From DASQPA01 sp963757335 (GTDB lineage Bacteria; Acidobacteriota; Thermoanaerobaculia; Multivoradales; UBA5704), in contig CAVWRJ010000008.1 of the NCBI GenBank assembly GCA_963757335.1, positions 558,001 through 622,000 of the forward strand: a stretch of 64,000 nt of DNA, written 5' to 3'. Below, one piece after another: positions 57,190 to 64,000 of the stretch (within the stretch, counting starts at the first letter, position 1; the number at the start of each line of letters is the position of its first letter). The notes under the pieces were generated by a model. It was not told the origin of the DNA. It saw only the letters and a program-made list of their open reading frames with translations, and ran no database searches. The position numbers and the translations under genes are program-made.

Positions 57190-59723
57190 CCGCCCCGCAG
57201 GGCCCGAACGGGCCGCAGGGGCCAAAGGGGATGAAAGGGCTGGCCGCGGCCCTCGCCCGCCGGCCGGGCCGGGTGCTCCTCGTCACCCTGACCCTGACTT
57301 TCCTAGCCCTTCTGCCGGCCTCGCGCCTGCGCCTCCTGACCGACATTTCGGCCCTCCTGCCGCGCGATGCCCCAGCCTCCCGCGACTACCGGACCTTCCT
57401 CGAAACCTTCGGCGGCTTCGAGAAGCTCTTCGTCATCGTCCAGGCGAAGAACGGTCGGCCAGAGGACCCCGGGACCCTCGTCGACGCTGCCGAGCGGCTC
57501 TCCTCAGAGCTTGCCAAGAGCCCGCTCGTGGCGAACGCCCGCTTCGGCCTGACGCCCGAGGACGAGGCCTTCTTCTTCCGCTGGGTGGCGCCGCGCGCCC
57601 CGCTCCTCCTGGGCGGCGACTTCAAGGCGGAAGTGGCGCGGCGGATCGCGCCGGCCGCCCTGCGCTCCCGGGTCGCCGTCCTCCGCCGGACCCTGACGAG
57701 CCCGGTGGGGAGCTTCGCCGCGCCCTTCTTCGCCGCCGACCCGCTGGGCTTCTCGGAGGGGCTCCTAGCCGCCGCCAACTCGGCGCTCCCCATCGACCCG
57801 GGGACCGGGGCCTTCCTCTCGCGGGACGGCGATGCGGTCCTCCTGGTCGTCACCCCGGCGCAGTCCGAGCTCGATCCGGCGGCCGGACGGGCGCTCGTCG
57901 CCCTCCTCGACCGGGCCTACGCCACGGTCCGGGGAGAGGCCGAGCTGCCGCTCGTCTTCCATGCCGTGGGGGGGCCGATCTACGCCGCCCACGACGAGGG
58001 GATCGTCCGCGAGGACGTCTTCCGCATAACCCTCTCCTCGGTCGTCCTGGTGGCCATCCTCGTGCTTGCCGGCTTCGAGGGGATGGTCATGACCCTCACC
58101 CTCTTCGCGACCGTCGCCGTGGGACTCGTCTGGGCGGCGGCCGCCACCAGCCTCCTCCTGGGGAGCCTTTCGGTCGTGGGGATCGCCTTCATCGCCACTC
58201 TCCTGGGGATGGGGATCGACTACGGCATCCACGGCGGCGCCCGCTTCCGGCTGCTCTTCCTCGCTGGCGAGAGCCGGCCGGAGGCGCTCCTCGGGGCGCT
58301 GCGCCAGACCGGGCCGGCCATCCTCGCCGCCACTCTGACGACCGCGGCGGCCCTCTCGGCCCTCGGGCTCGCCCATTTCCGGCCGCTCCGCGAGATGGGC
58401 GTCGTCCTCGCCCTCGGTCTCCTCTCGGTCCTGGCGGCGACGGCGACCTTCGGGGCGGCCATGATCGCCTGGTATCCGCGCCCCCGGAGCCTCGGCGGCG
58501 GCACCTTTCTCATCCGCCGTTTCTGGACCCCGCTCTTCGCCGCCCTCGTCGGTTTTTCCGTCCGCCGGCCACGCCTGGTCCTCGCCGGGGCGCTCACCCT
58601 CTCCCTCGTCGCCGCCTGTGGGCTGCCGCGGCTGTCGCTCAACCCCGATCTCCGCACCCTCCGCCCGGACGACCCCGAGTCGACGACCGCCGAGCGGATG
58701 CTGTTCACCAAGTTCGGTCTCGGGCTCGACACGACGACCGTCGTCCTCCGCGACCGCGACCTCCCCCATGCCCTCGACGACGCGGCACGGGTGCGGCAGA
58801 TCCTGGAGGGCGCCCTCGGCCCCACCGCCGACATCACCTCGCCCGCCGACTGGATGGTGACCGGCGGCCGGATGGCGGCCCGCCTCGCCGTCCTCCGCTC
58901 CCTCCCCCTGGCGGCGGCCGCGGACGACCTGGAGCGGGAGCTCGCCGCCGCCGGCTTCCGGGTCGAGCGCTTCGCCGGGCCGATCGCCGCTCTGCGCGCC
59001 CTCTCCCGGGGGGAGGACCCGGGGGCGCCGCCCCCCGGCGCCTGGCCGTCGGCGATGGCGGAGCTGATCCGCACCACGCCCAAAGGCACGTCGATCGCCG
59101 TCCACGTCCGGGCGCCGGGGGGCCGCTGGGCGGCGGGACCGCCGCCGGCGGTGATGCGCGCCCTCCGTGCCGCCGCCCCCGAGGTCGCCGTGGCCTCGAC
59201 CCCGCGGGTGGGGGCCGAGCTCCGCGACCTGGGCCTCTCCGACATGCTGCGGTCGAGCCTCCTCGCCGCTCTGCTGCTTGGGGTCGTCGTCTTCCTGGCG
59301 TTTCGCCGCCGGCCGGCGGAGGCCCTCCTCGCCGCCCTGCCCTTGGCGCTCGGCTGCCTATGGATCTTCGGCTTCTGGGGGCTCGCCGGCCGCAGCATCG
59401 ACCTCCTCTGCATCGCGACCCTCCCCGTCCTCCTCGGCAACGGGGTCGACCTCGGGGTCTACGCGGTGTATGGAACGCTGGGCAATCCGGGCGGGGTCGC
59501 GGGTTCGGTCCAGCGTTCGGGAGTGGCGCTCACTTTAGCCGCTCTCACCACCACGGCCGGTTTCGGCAGCCTGGGCTCCTCGCGCATCCCGGGGCTCGGC
59601 AATGCCGGTCTCATCGTCGCCGTCGGGGTCTTCTTCTGCCTGCTGGCGACGATCTTCGTCCTGCCGGCGCTCGAAGCCGTTCGCGGTGGGGATGGTGCGC
59701 GTGGCGCGGAGGCAACGCCATGA
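57186..59723 (+). CDS. MMPL-family exporter
   Basis: This is an 845-residue RND/MMPL protein with two similar halves of about six helices. The first half has LLTDISALLPRDAPASRDYRTFLETFGG and, in the membrane, IAFIATLLGMGIDYGIHGGAR. The second has LPVLLGNGVDLGVYAVYG and TLAALTTTAGFGSLGSSRIPGL. The paired GxxxDxG motifs carry the proton-relay aspartates. Such exporters deliver aryl polyenes to the outer membrane. The GTG start overlaps the SDR stop; the stop overlaps the acyltransferase ATG. Confidence 0.92.
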   Translation: MTAPQGPNGPQGPKGMKGLAAALARRPGRVLLVTLTLTFLALLPASRLRLLTDISALLPRDAPASRDYRTFLETFGGFEKLFVIVQAKNGRPEDPGTLVDAAERLSSELAKSPLVANARFGLTPEDEAFFFRWVAPRAPLLLGGDFKAEVARRIAPAALRSRVAVLRRTLTSPVGSFAAPFFAADPLGFSEGLLAAANSALPIDPGTGAFLSRDGDAVLLVVTPAQSELDPAAGRALVALLDRAYATVRGEAELPLVFHAVGGPIYAAHDEGIVREDVFRITLSSVVLVAILVLAGFEGMVMTLTLFATVAVGLVWAAAATSLLLGSLSVVGIAFIATLLGMGIDYGIHGGARFRLLFLAGESRPEALLGALRQTGPAILAATLTTAAALSALGLAHFRPLREMGVVLALGLLSVLAATATFGAAMIAWYPRPRSLGGGTFLIRRFWTPLFAALVGFSVRRPRLVLAGALTLSLVAACGLPRLSLNPDLRTLRPDDPESTTAERMLFTKFGLGLDTTTVVLRDRDLPHALDDAARVRQILEGALGPTADITSPADWMVTGGRMAARLAVLRSLPLAAAADDLERELAAAGFRVERFAGPIAALRALSRGEDPGAPPPGAWPSAMAELIRTTPKGTSIAVHVRAPGGRWAAGPPPAVMRALRAAAPEVAVASTPRVGAELRDLGLSDMLRSSLLAALLLGVVVFLAFRRRPAEALLAALPLALGCLWIFGFWGLAGRSIDLLCIATLPVLLGNGVDLGVYAVYGTLGNPGGVAGSVQRSGVALTLAALTTTAGFGSLGSSRIPGLGNAGLIVAVGVFFCLLATIFVLPALEAVRGGDGARGAEATP

Positions 59724-60727
59724 CCACGGCGCCCCCCGCCGCTCCTGCCGCCCCACCGCCCCACGCCCCGGAGACCGGGCGGATGCGGCGGCTGCTCGGG
59801 CCGCTCTATGTCACCGGGGTCTTCTGGTTTCGCATCCACTGCTGGGGCGTCGCGCGGATGCCCGACTGGGCGGTCCGGCCGGCGCTCCTCCTCTTCACCT
59901 CGTTCTTCTTCGTCGCCCTCCAGAACATCCGCAACGGGGTGGCCGCCAATCTGGAGGCGGTCCTCGGCCCCTGCTCCTGGTGGGAGCGCCAGAGGCGGAT
60001 CTGGCGCACCCTCCAGAACTTTGCCTGGTGTCTCTCCGAGCGCTACGAGCGGCTGGCGACCGACCGCACCTTCGAGATGGCGGGGGAGGGGGCCGAGACC
60101 TGGCGCGAGATCCTCGACTCCGGGAAGGGATTCATCCTGCTCTCCGCCCACCTGGGAAGCTGGGAGGCGGGGTCGATGACGCCCTCCAACCGGGACCGGC
60201 GGCGGGTCCACGTCGTGCGCGAGGCGGAGACCGACCCGCGGGCGCAGGACTTCATCCGCGAGCTCATCGGCCGCCAGGCCCAGGGGCTCTACATCACTCA
60301 CTTCGCGGCCGACGACGCCCACCTCGGGATGGTCCTCTTGGAGGCCCTCCGCGGCGGGGAGATCGTGGCCCTCCAGGGGGACCGTCCGCGGACCGGCGGC
60401 CGAGCGATCGAGACCGCCCTCTTCGGCCGACCGTTTCCCTTACCCGTCGGCCCCGCCGCCCTAGCCCGCGCCGCGGGGGTGCCGCTGGTCCCGGTCTTCA
60501 TCTTCCGCGAGGGGCGGCGCCTCTACCGCTCGGTCGTCAGGCCCCCCATCCACGTCGCCGAGACCGCCGACCGGAAGGCCGACCTGACGGCGGCGGTCGA
60601 GCGTTTCGGCGCCGAGCTGGAGGCGGCCATCCGGCGCGCCCCGCACCAGTGGTTCTGCTTCCGGCGGCTCTGGCCAAAGGAACAGGGGCCGAAGAATCGG
60701 GAGCCGAAGAATCAGGAGAGGACGTAG
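59720..60727 (+). CDS. LpxL/HtrB-like lysophospholipid acyltransferase
   Basis: The 335-residue product has a membrane segment and the family motif HLGSWE (Hx4E) in LLSAHLGSWEAGSM, plus ALQGDRP and VPLVPVFIFRE. Acyltransferases of this type esterify the polyene to a lipid or glycerol. The last ~12 residues are a polar KNREPKNQERT tail formed by a 12-base duplication. The 3' end overlaps the convergent dehydratase gene by 16 bases. Confidence 0.9.
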   Translation: MTTAPPAAPAAPPPHAPETGRMRRLLGPLYVTGVFWFRIHCWGVARMPDWAVRPALLLFTSFFFVALQNIRNGVAANLEAVLGPCSWWERQRRIWRTLQNFAWCLSERYERLATDRTFEMAGEGAETWREILDSGKGFILLSAHLGSWEAGSMTPSNRDRRRVHVVREAETDPRAQDFIRELIGRQAQGLYITHFAADDAHLGMVLLEALRGGEIVALQGDRPRTGGRAIETALFGRPFPLPVGPAALARAAGVPLVPVFIFREGRRLYRSVVRPPIHVAETADRKADLTAAVERFGAELEAAIRRAPHQWFCFRRLWPKEQGPKNREPKNQERT

Positions 60728-61155
60728 GTACTGATGGTGCCAGTGACGACGACCGCGCCGTCAGCCTCGACCCGGACCTCGTAGACGGCGAGCGGAGGGG
60801 CGCTGCCGGCGGCCTGGACCGTTACCGTGAGGGGCGCCGCCACCGGGAGGTCGGGGGCGTGGAAGATCGCCTCGCGCACCCCCACGAGGTAGCCGAGCCG
60901 CGGGCCGGGAGCGTTCTCTCGCCGGGAGAGGGCTTCCAGGGCCGCGGTGGCCTGGGCGGCGGCTTCGAGGCCGAGAAAGGCGGGGGCGCGCTCCCCGCCC
61001 GCCAGCGTCGCCAGCGGGTTGTCCGCCGGGATTACGGCGATGCAGTGAATGCGGTCGAGAGCGGCCGAGGTCTCGACGATCACCCGCACCAGGCGCATGG
61101 GGTCCCGGTGGGGGAGGAGCGACTCGACGGCCGGGGGACCCTCGATCAGCGCCAA
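60712..61155 (-). CDS. Hotdog-fold 3-hydroxyacyl-ACP dehydratase (ApeP-like)
   Basis: The 147-residue product begins with SLLPHRDPMRLVRVIVETSA, like the FabZ/ApeP N-terminal block, and has the active-site segment AFLGLEAAAQATAALEAL. It would remove water from 3-hydroxy intermediates. It is the third gene of the - operon after the halogenase-like and second dehydratase genes, overlapping the latter by 10 bases. Confidence 0.85.
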   Translation of the reverse strand: MALIEGPPAVESLLPHRDPMRLVRVIVETSAALDRIHCIAVIPADNPLATLAGGERAPAFLGLEAAAQATAALEALSRRENAPGPRLGYLVGVREAIFHAPDLPVAAPLTVTVQAAGSAPPLAVYEVRVEADGAVVVTGTISTYVLS

Positions 61156-61523
61156 GACACGGTACCCCGGCTCACCATCTCCCCCTGCATCTCCCCCTGC
61201 AGCTCGAGAACGAAGCCCACACCGGCATCCCCGTCCCCCCCGTCCCCGATCGCCGAGAGGCGGACGGCGAGGGTCGCTCCCGGGCCCACCGGCCGGCGGA
61301 GCTTCAGCGACCGCACCCCCGCGAGCTCCACCTCCCGCCCCTGCCAGTCGCCGAGCGCCCGGGTGACGAGCGCCAGGTGGGCGATCCCCGGCAGGATCGG
61401 ATGGCCGGGGAAGTGGCCGGTGAAGAGCGGGCTCGCCGCGGGGATGCGGGCGGTCAAGAGCCAGCCCGCCTCGCCGTCCGGAGCCGAGCCCAGGATCTCG
61501 AAGGCCGGCTCAGGTGCCGGCAT
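61146..61523 (-). CDS. Hotdog-fold dehydratase (ApeI-like)
   Basis: The 125-residue product carries GHFPGHPILPGIAHLAL, the FabA/FabZ active-site helix signature with catalytic His, followed by SLKLRRPVGPGATLAVRL. It is shorter than FabZ and fits the ApeI class. The start is ATG at 61523, inside the end of the upstream flavoprotein gene. A Gly/Asp-rich stretch (GDGGDGDAG) interrupts one strand. Confidence 0.85.
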   Translation of the reverse strand: MPAPEPAFEILGSAPDGEAGWLLTARIPAASPLFTGHFPGHPILPGIAHLALVTRALGDWQGREVELAGVRSLKLRRPVGPGATLAVRLSAIGDGGDGDAGVGFVLELQGEMQGEMVSRGTVSWR

Positions 61524-62838
61524 GCTGGTAGGGAGGGGTCGCCTCGGCCGGGATGGGGGCCGGCTCGGCAGCGAAGAGCGAGAAGCGCTCGTGCTTGGGG
61601 ACGATCTGGAAGTTCCGGTTGAGGAAGAGCAGCAGCTCGAAGAACCACATCCGCCAGCGCAGAGCAAAGGCCGGCTTGGGGAAGACGTGCCCGGCGAGGA
61701 TCGAGATGACCGCCCGGTGGACGCCGAGCGGTCCCTGCCCTTCCAGGAAGAGCTCGCGGAAGGCGTGCTGGTAGTAGAGCGAGATCATGCGGAAAAAGGG
61801 CGCCGTGCTCTTGCTGACGAAGCTCCGGTACCGCCGCCGCACCGCGCCCGCCCGCGACTTCCCGGAGAGGATGGCGGCGATGCCGCGGGCGGCCTCCCGA
61901 CCGCTCATCATCCCCAGGCAGACCCCGGTCGAGAAGATCGGGTCGACGAAGGTGGCGGCGTCGCCGGCCAGGAAGTAGCCGGGCCCGGCGTAGGGCTCGC
62001 AGCGGTAGCTGAAGTCCGCCAGGATGAAGTTCTTCTCCGGGAAGACGGCATTCGCCGTCCGGGAGGCGAGCTCCGGGCAGCGCGCGATTCCCCAGAAGAG
62101 CATGCGCTCGGGGGGGACCGCCACCTTGCGGGCCAGCTCGGCGTGCATGACGAGGCCGATCGAGGTCCGCTTCTCGTCGAGCGGGATGCTCCAGAACCAC
62201 CCCTCCTCGCAGATGACGATCAGGGGGTAGCCCCCCTCCTCCCCGGGGTCGCGGGCGGCGTTCTCGAACTGGCCGAAGTAGGCGACCTTCTTCAGGTGCG
62301 GCAGGGTCCGCCGGAGGTTGAGGTGCTTGCCGACCACCGTCGCCTGGCCGGAGGCGTCGATCAGGTACCTGGCCGCGATCTCGCCCCCCTCGACGGCGAT
62401 CCGGACGTCGCCGTCCGCGAGCTTCAGGATCCCCTTGACGTGGGTCTCCTGGCGGACCTCGGCCCCGGCCTTTTTGGCCTCGTCGAGGAGCATGGCGTCG
62501 AACGGGGCGCGCTCGATGTTCCAGGCGACGCTCTCGCCCCCCCAGCGGCTGGCGAGGCCGATGCTGAAGGGGAAGGACATCCGCTCGTTGCCGGAGGCGG
62601 TGACGAAGGCGGCGCCCTTCTTCTCGACCTGCGGGATGCGGGCGAGGGCTTCTGAGAGCCCCAGCTCTTCGATCAAGGTCCGGTTGTAGGGGAGGAAGGA
62701 CTCGCCGATGTGGAAGCGGGGAAAGGCGGCGCGTTCGAGGACCAGGACCCGGTACCCCTCGCGGGCGAGGACCAGGGCCGAGGTGGAACCGGCGGGGCCC
62801 CCGCCGATGACGACGACGTCGTACGTCTCCGCGCTCAT
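61510..62838 (-). CDS. FAD-dependent oxidoreductase, halogenase-like
   Basis: The 442-residue flavoprotein has the dinucleotide motif GGGPAGSTSA (residues 12-21), ERAAFPRFHIGESFLP, and the second FAD motif GYFLAGDAATFVDPIFSTGV. Features of flavin halogenases are present: WFWSIP (Trp214-Pro219) fits the WxWxIP motif, and KKGAAF (Lys73/Lys74) could supply the catalytic lysine of the CndH/CmlS group. Related clusters (xanthomonadin, flexirubin) contain halogenated pigments. It could alternatively be a monooxygenase. It is the first gene of the - operon. Confidence 0.85.
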   Translation of the reverse strand: MSAETYDVVVIGGGPAGSTSALVLAREGYRVLVLERAAFPRFHIGESFLPYNRTLIEELGLSEALARIPQVEKKGAAFVTASGNERMSFPFSIGLASRWGGESVAWNIERAPFDAMLLDEAKKAGAEVRQETHVKGILKLADGDVRIAVEGGEIAARYLIDASGQATVVGKHLNLRRTLPHLKKVAYFGQFENAARDPGEEGGYPLIVICEEGWFWSIPLDEKRTSIGLVMHAELARKVAVPPERMLFWGIARCPELASRTANAVFPEKNFILADFSYRCEPYAGPGYFLAGDAATFVDPIFSTGVCLGMMSGREAARGIAAILSGKSRAGAVRRRYRSFVSKSTAPFFRMISLYYQHAFRELFLEGQGPLGVHRAVISILAGHVFPKPAFALRWRMWFFELLLFLNRNFQIVPKHERFSLFAAEPAPIPAEATPPYQHAGT

Positions 62839-62935
62839 TCTCTTTCCCCAATCTTACTTTTCACTGGCATCGGCCCGTGGAGCTTACGGATCGGGGGGGC
62901 AGGCGTCAACCGGCGGGCCTGCCGGGTACTGGCTC

Positions 62936-63013
62936 AGTTTGGTTCGAGGACGGGCGACTGGCTGCGCGAAGCGCCCGAAGAAGCCCGCCCGCAGAATCAA
63001 ACTGAGCCAGTAC
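62936..63013 (-). repeat. Dispersed palindromic element, copy G (flanked by a 12-bp direct repeat)
   Basis: The arms GTACTGGCTCAGTTTG and CAAACTGAGCCAGTAC are exact inverted repeats of 16 bases. The mid-stem is CGGGC:GCCCG, with apical GCGC-GAA-GCGC. The 12-base string CCTGCCGGGTAC occurs at 62928-62939 and again at 63016-63027. The element lies between two divergent genes. Confidence 0.88.
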
Positions 63014-63073
63014 TCCCTGCCGGGTACACAGCCCTTGCCTTGGTACGCCGGTTGCGGCAAGGTTCTCGCCACC

Positions 63074-63883
63074 ATGGCGACCTACGCGATCGGGGACGTG
63101 CACGGCTGCTTCGACACCCTGAAGCGGCTGCTCGCCCGGATCCGCTACTCCCCCCGGGAGGACCGGCTCTGGCTGGTGGGCGACCTGGTGAACCGCGGGC
63201 CGCGCTCGCTCGCCGTCCTCCGCTTCGCGGTCGAGCAGGGCGCCGATCGGCTGGTCGCCGTCCTCGGCAACCACGACCTCCACCTGCTGGCCCGCGCCGC
63301 CGGCCTCGCCAAGGAGCGCCGCCGGGACACCCTGGAAGCGGTCTTGGCAGCCCGCGACCGCGACGACCTCCTCGCCTGGCTCCGCCGCCGGCCGCTCCTC
63401 CACCGCGAGGGCGAGCACCTCCTGGTCCACGCCGGCCTCCTGCCGGACTGGACGGTCGAGGAGGCCGAGTCGCTGGCGCGGGAGGTGGAGGAGGAGCTCC
63501 GGGGGGAGAAGGGCGACCGTCTCCTCGGCAGCCTGCGCGACGAGCTCCCCGGTCCCTGGCAGGCGGCCCTCTCCGGGGCGGCCCGCCGGCGCCTCGCCCT
63601 GGCTGGCTTCACCCGTCTGCGCACGCTCACCCCCGGCATGGCTCTGTGCACCGATTTCAGCGGCCCTCCCCACCAGGCCCCCCCCGGCTGCACAGCCTGG
63701 TTCGACGTCCCCGGGCGCCGGAGCCGCGGCACCACCCTCCTCTTCGGCCACTGGGCCGCTGTGGGATTTCTGAAAAAGGACGGGGTGATCGGTCTGGACA
63801 CCGGCTGCGTCTGGGGCCGGACCCTCACGGCGCTGCGGCTGGAGGATGGAAAGGTGTTTCAGGTGGCGGCGGCTGAGGGGTAG
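63074..63883 (+). CDS. apaH: Symmetrical diadenosine tetraphosphatase-like metallophosphatase
   Basis: ApaH hydrolyses Ap4A symmetrically to two ADP and can decap NpN-RNA. The 269-residue product starts MATYAIGDVHGCFDTLKRLL and has GDLVNRGPRSL and LGNHDLHLLA, the phosphoesterase metal motifs in order. Later blocks HAGLLPDW, RLRTLTPGMALC and FGHWAAVGFLKKDGVIGLDTGCVWG are ApaH-specific. Length is normal. The start region lies just after palindrome copy G. Confidence 0.94.
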   Translation: MATYAIGDVHGCFDTLKRLLARIRYSPREDRLWLVGDLVNRGPRSLAVLRFAVEQGADRLVAVLGNHDLHLLARAAGLAKERRRDTLEAVLAARDRDDLLAWLRRRPLLHREGEHLLVHAGLLPDWTVEEAESLAREVEEELRGEKGDRLLGSLRDELPGPWQAALSGAARRRLALAGFTRLRTLTPGMALCTDFSGPPHQAPPGCTAWFDVPGRRSRGTTLLFGHWAAVGFLKKDGVIGLDTGCVWGRTLTALRLEDGKVFQVAAAEG

Positions 63884-63899
63884 GGGCGTTCCGAACGGC

Positions 63900-63984
63900 A
63901 CTGGGTCCGTTTGAATTCGAGGACGGACGACTGGCTGCGCGGAGCGCCCGAAGGAGACCGCCCGCAGGTTCAAACGGATCCAGT
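63900..63984 (-). repeat. Dispersed palindromic element, copy H
   Basis: The arms ACTGGGTCCGTTTGAA and TTCAAACGGATCCAGT pair at 15 of 16 positions, with one G:T wobble. Arms and mid-stem (CGGTC and GTCCG on the minus strand) are of the same class as copy F, 19 kb away. It lies just downstream of apaH. Confidence 0.87.
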
Positions 63985-64000
63985 ACCTTCTCGAGAGGGA

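Overview
The window is high-GC bacterial DNA, almost fully coding, and all the biology below is read from the sequence alone. It opens in the 3' end of an EF-Tu gene and runs through the S10, spc and alpha ribosomal operons. The gene content suggests an acidobacterium, possibly Thermoanaerobaculia-like: HAF-repeat protein, CadC-like TPR regulator, paired M16 peptidases, EF-G II, aryl-polyene-type cluster. That assignment is inference, because no rRNA gene is present.

Layout. (1) 1-15,856: tuf end, rpsJ to rplQ, with secY, adk, infA, rpmJ and rpoA in the classical order but no map gene; it ends at a clear intrinsic terminator. Several ribosomal proteins carry extra tails, and L18 carries a Gly/His/Glu-rich insertion. 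(2) 15.9-22.8 kb: MFS transporter, two secreted amidohydrolases, a site-2-protease-like M50 protein and a secreted serine hydrolase. (3) 22.8-34.4 kb: an accessory region with a REP-associated tyrosine transposase and its flanking repeats, coiled-coil proteins, a 42-bp x 8 minisatellite, an Ada/AlkA alkylation-repair protein, a HAF-repeat protein, a lipoprotein, a winged-helix/TPR regulator, a YjbR protein and a haem-oxygenase-like protein. (4) 34.5-47.4 kb: a proline-rich protein coupled to a cyclophilin, DinB, an MNT/HEPN pair, EF-P, EF-G II, a membrane Ser/Thr kinase, an M16 peptidase pair, LexA and PilT. (5) 47.5-62.8 kb: a three-operon cluster resembling aryl-polyene (APE/xanthomonadin/flexirubin) loci. 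It has acyl-AMP ligase, ACP, ketosynthase plus chain-length-factor-like partner, ketoreductase, two hotdog dehydratases, MMPL exporter, LpxL-like acyltransferase, two glycosyltransferases, a DUF2062-methyltransferase, polysaccharide deacetylase, GNAT and a flavin halogenase-like enzyme. (6) 63.1-63.9 kb: an ApaH-like phosphatase.

The most unusual signal is a family of about 80-100 bp structured palindromes: seven complete copies and one truncated copy. They share a core but have different, self-complementary arms, and they sit between genes, including inside the ribosomal operon and in divergent promoter regions. Arms and mid-stem change together between copies, which points to selection or copying of a folded form. 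Neither the family nor its function is one I recognise.

Three genes (kinase, pilT, DUF2062-methyltransferase) each need one single-base frame change to read through, and a fourth has a short out-of-frame patch. Clustered sequence errors or recent decay are both possible.
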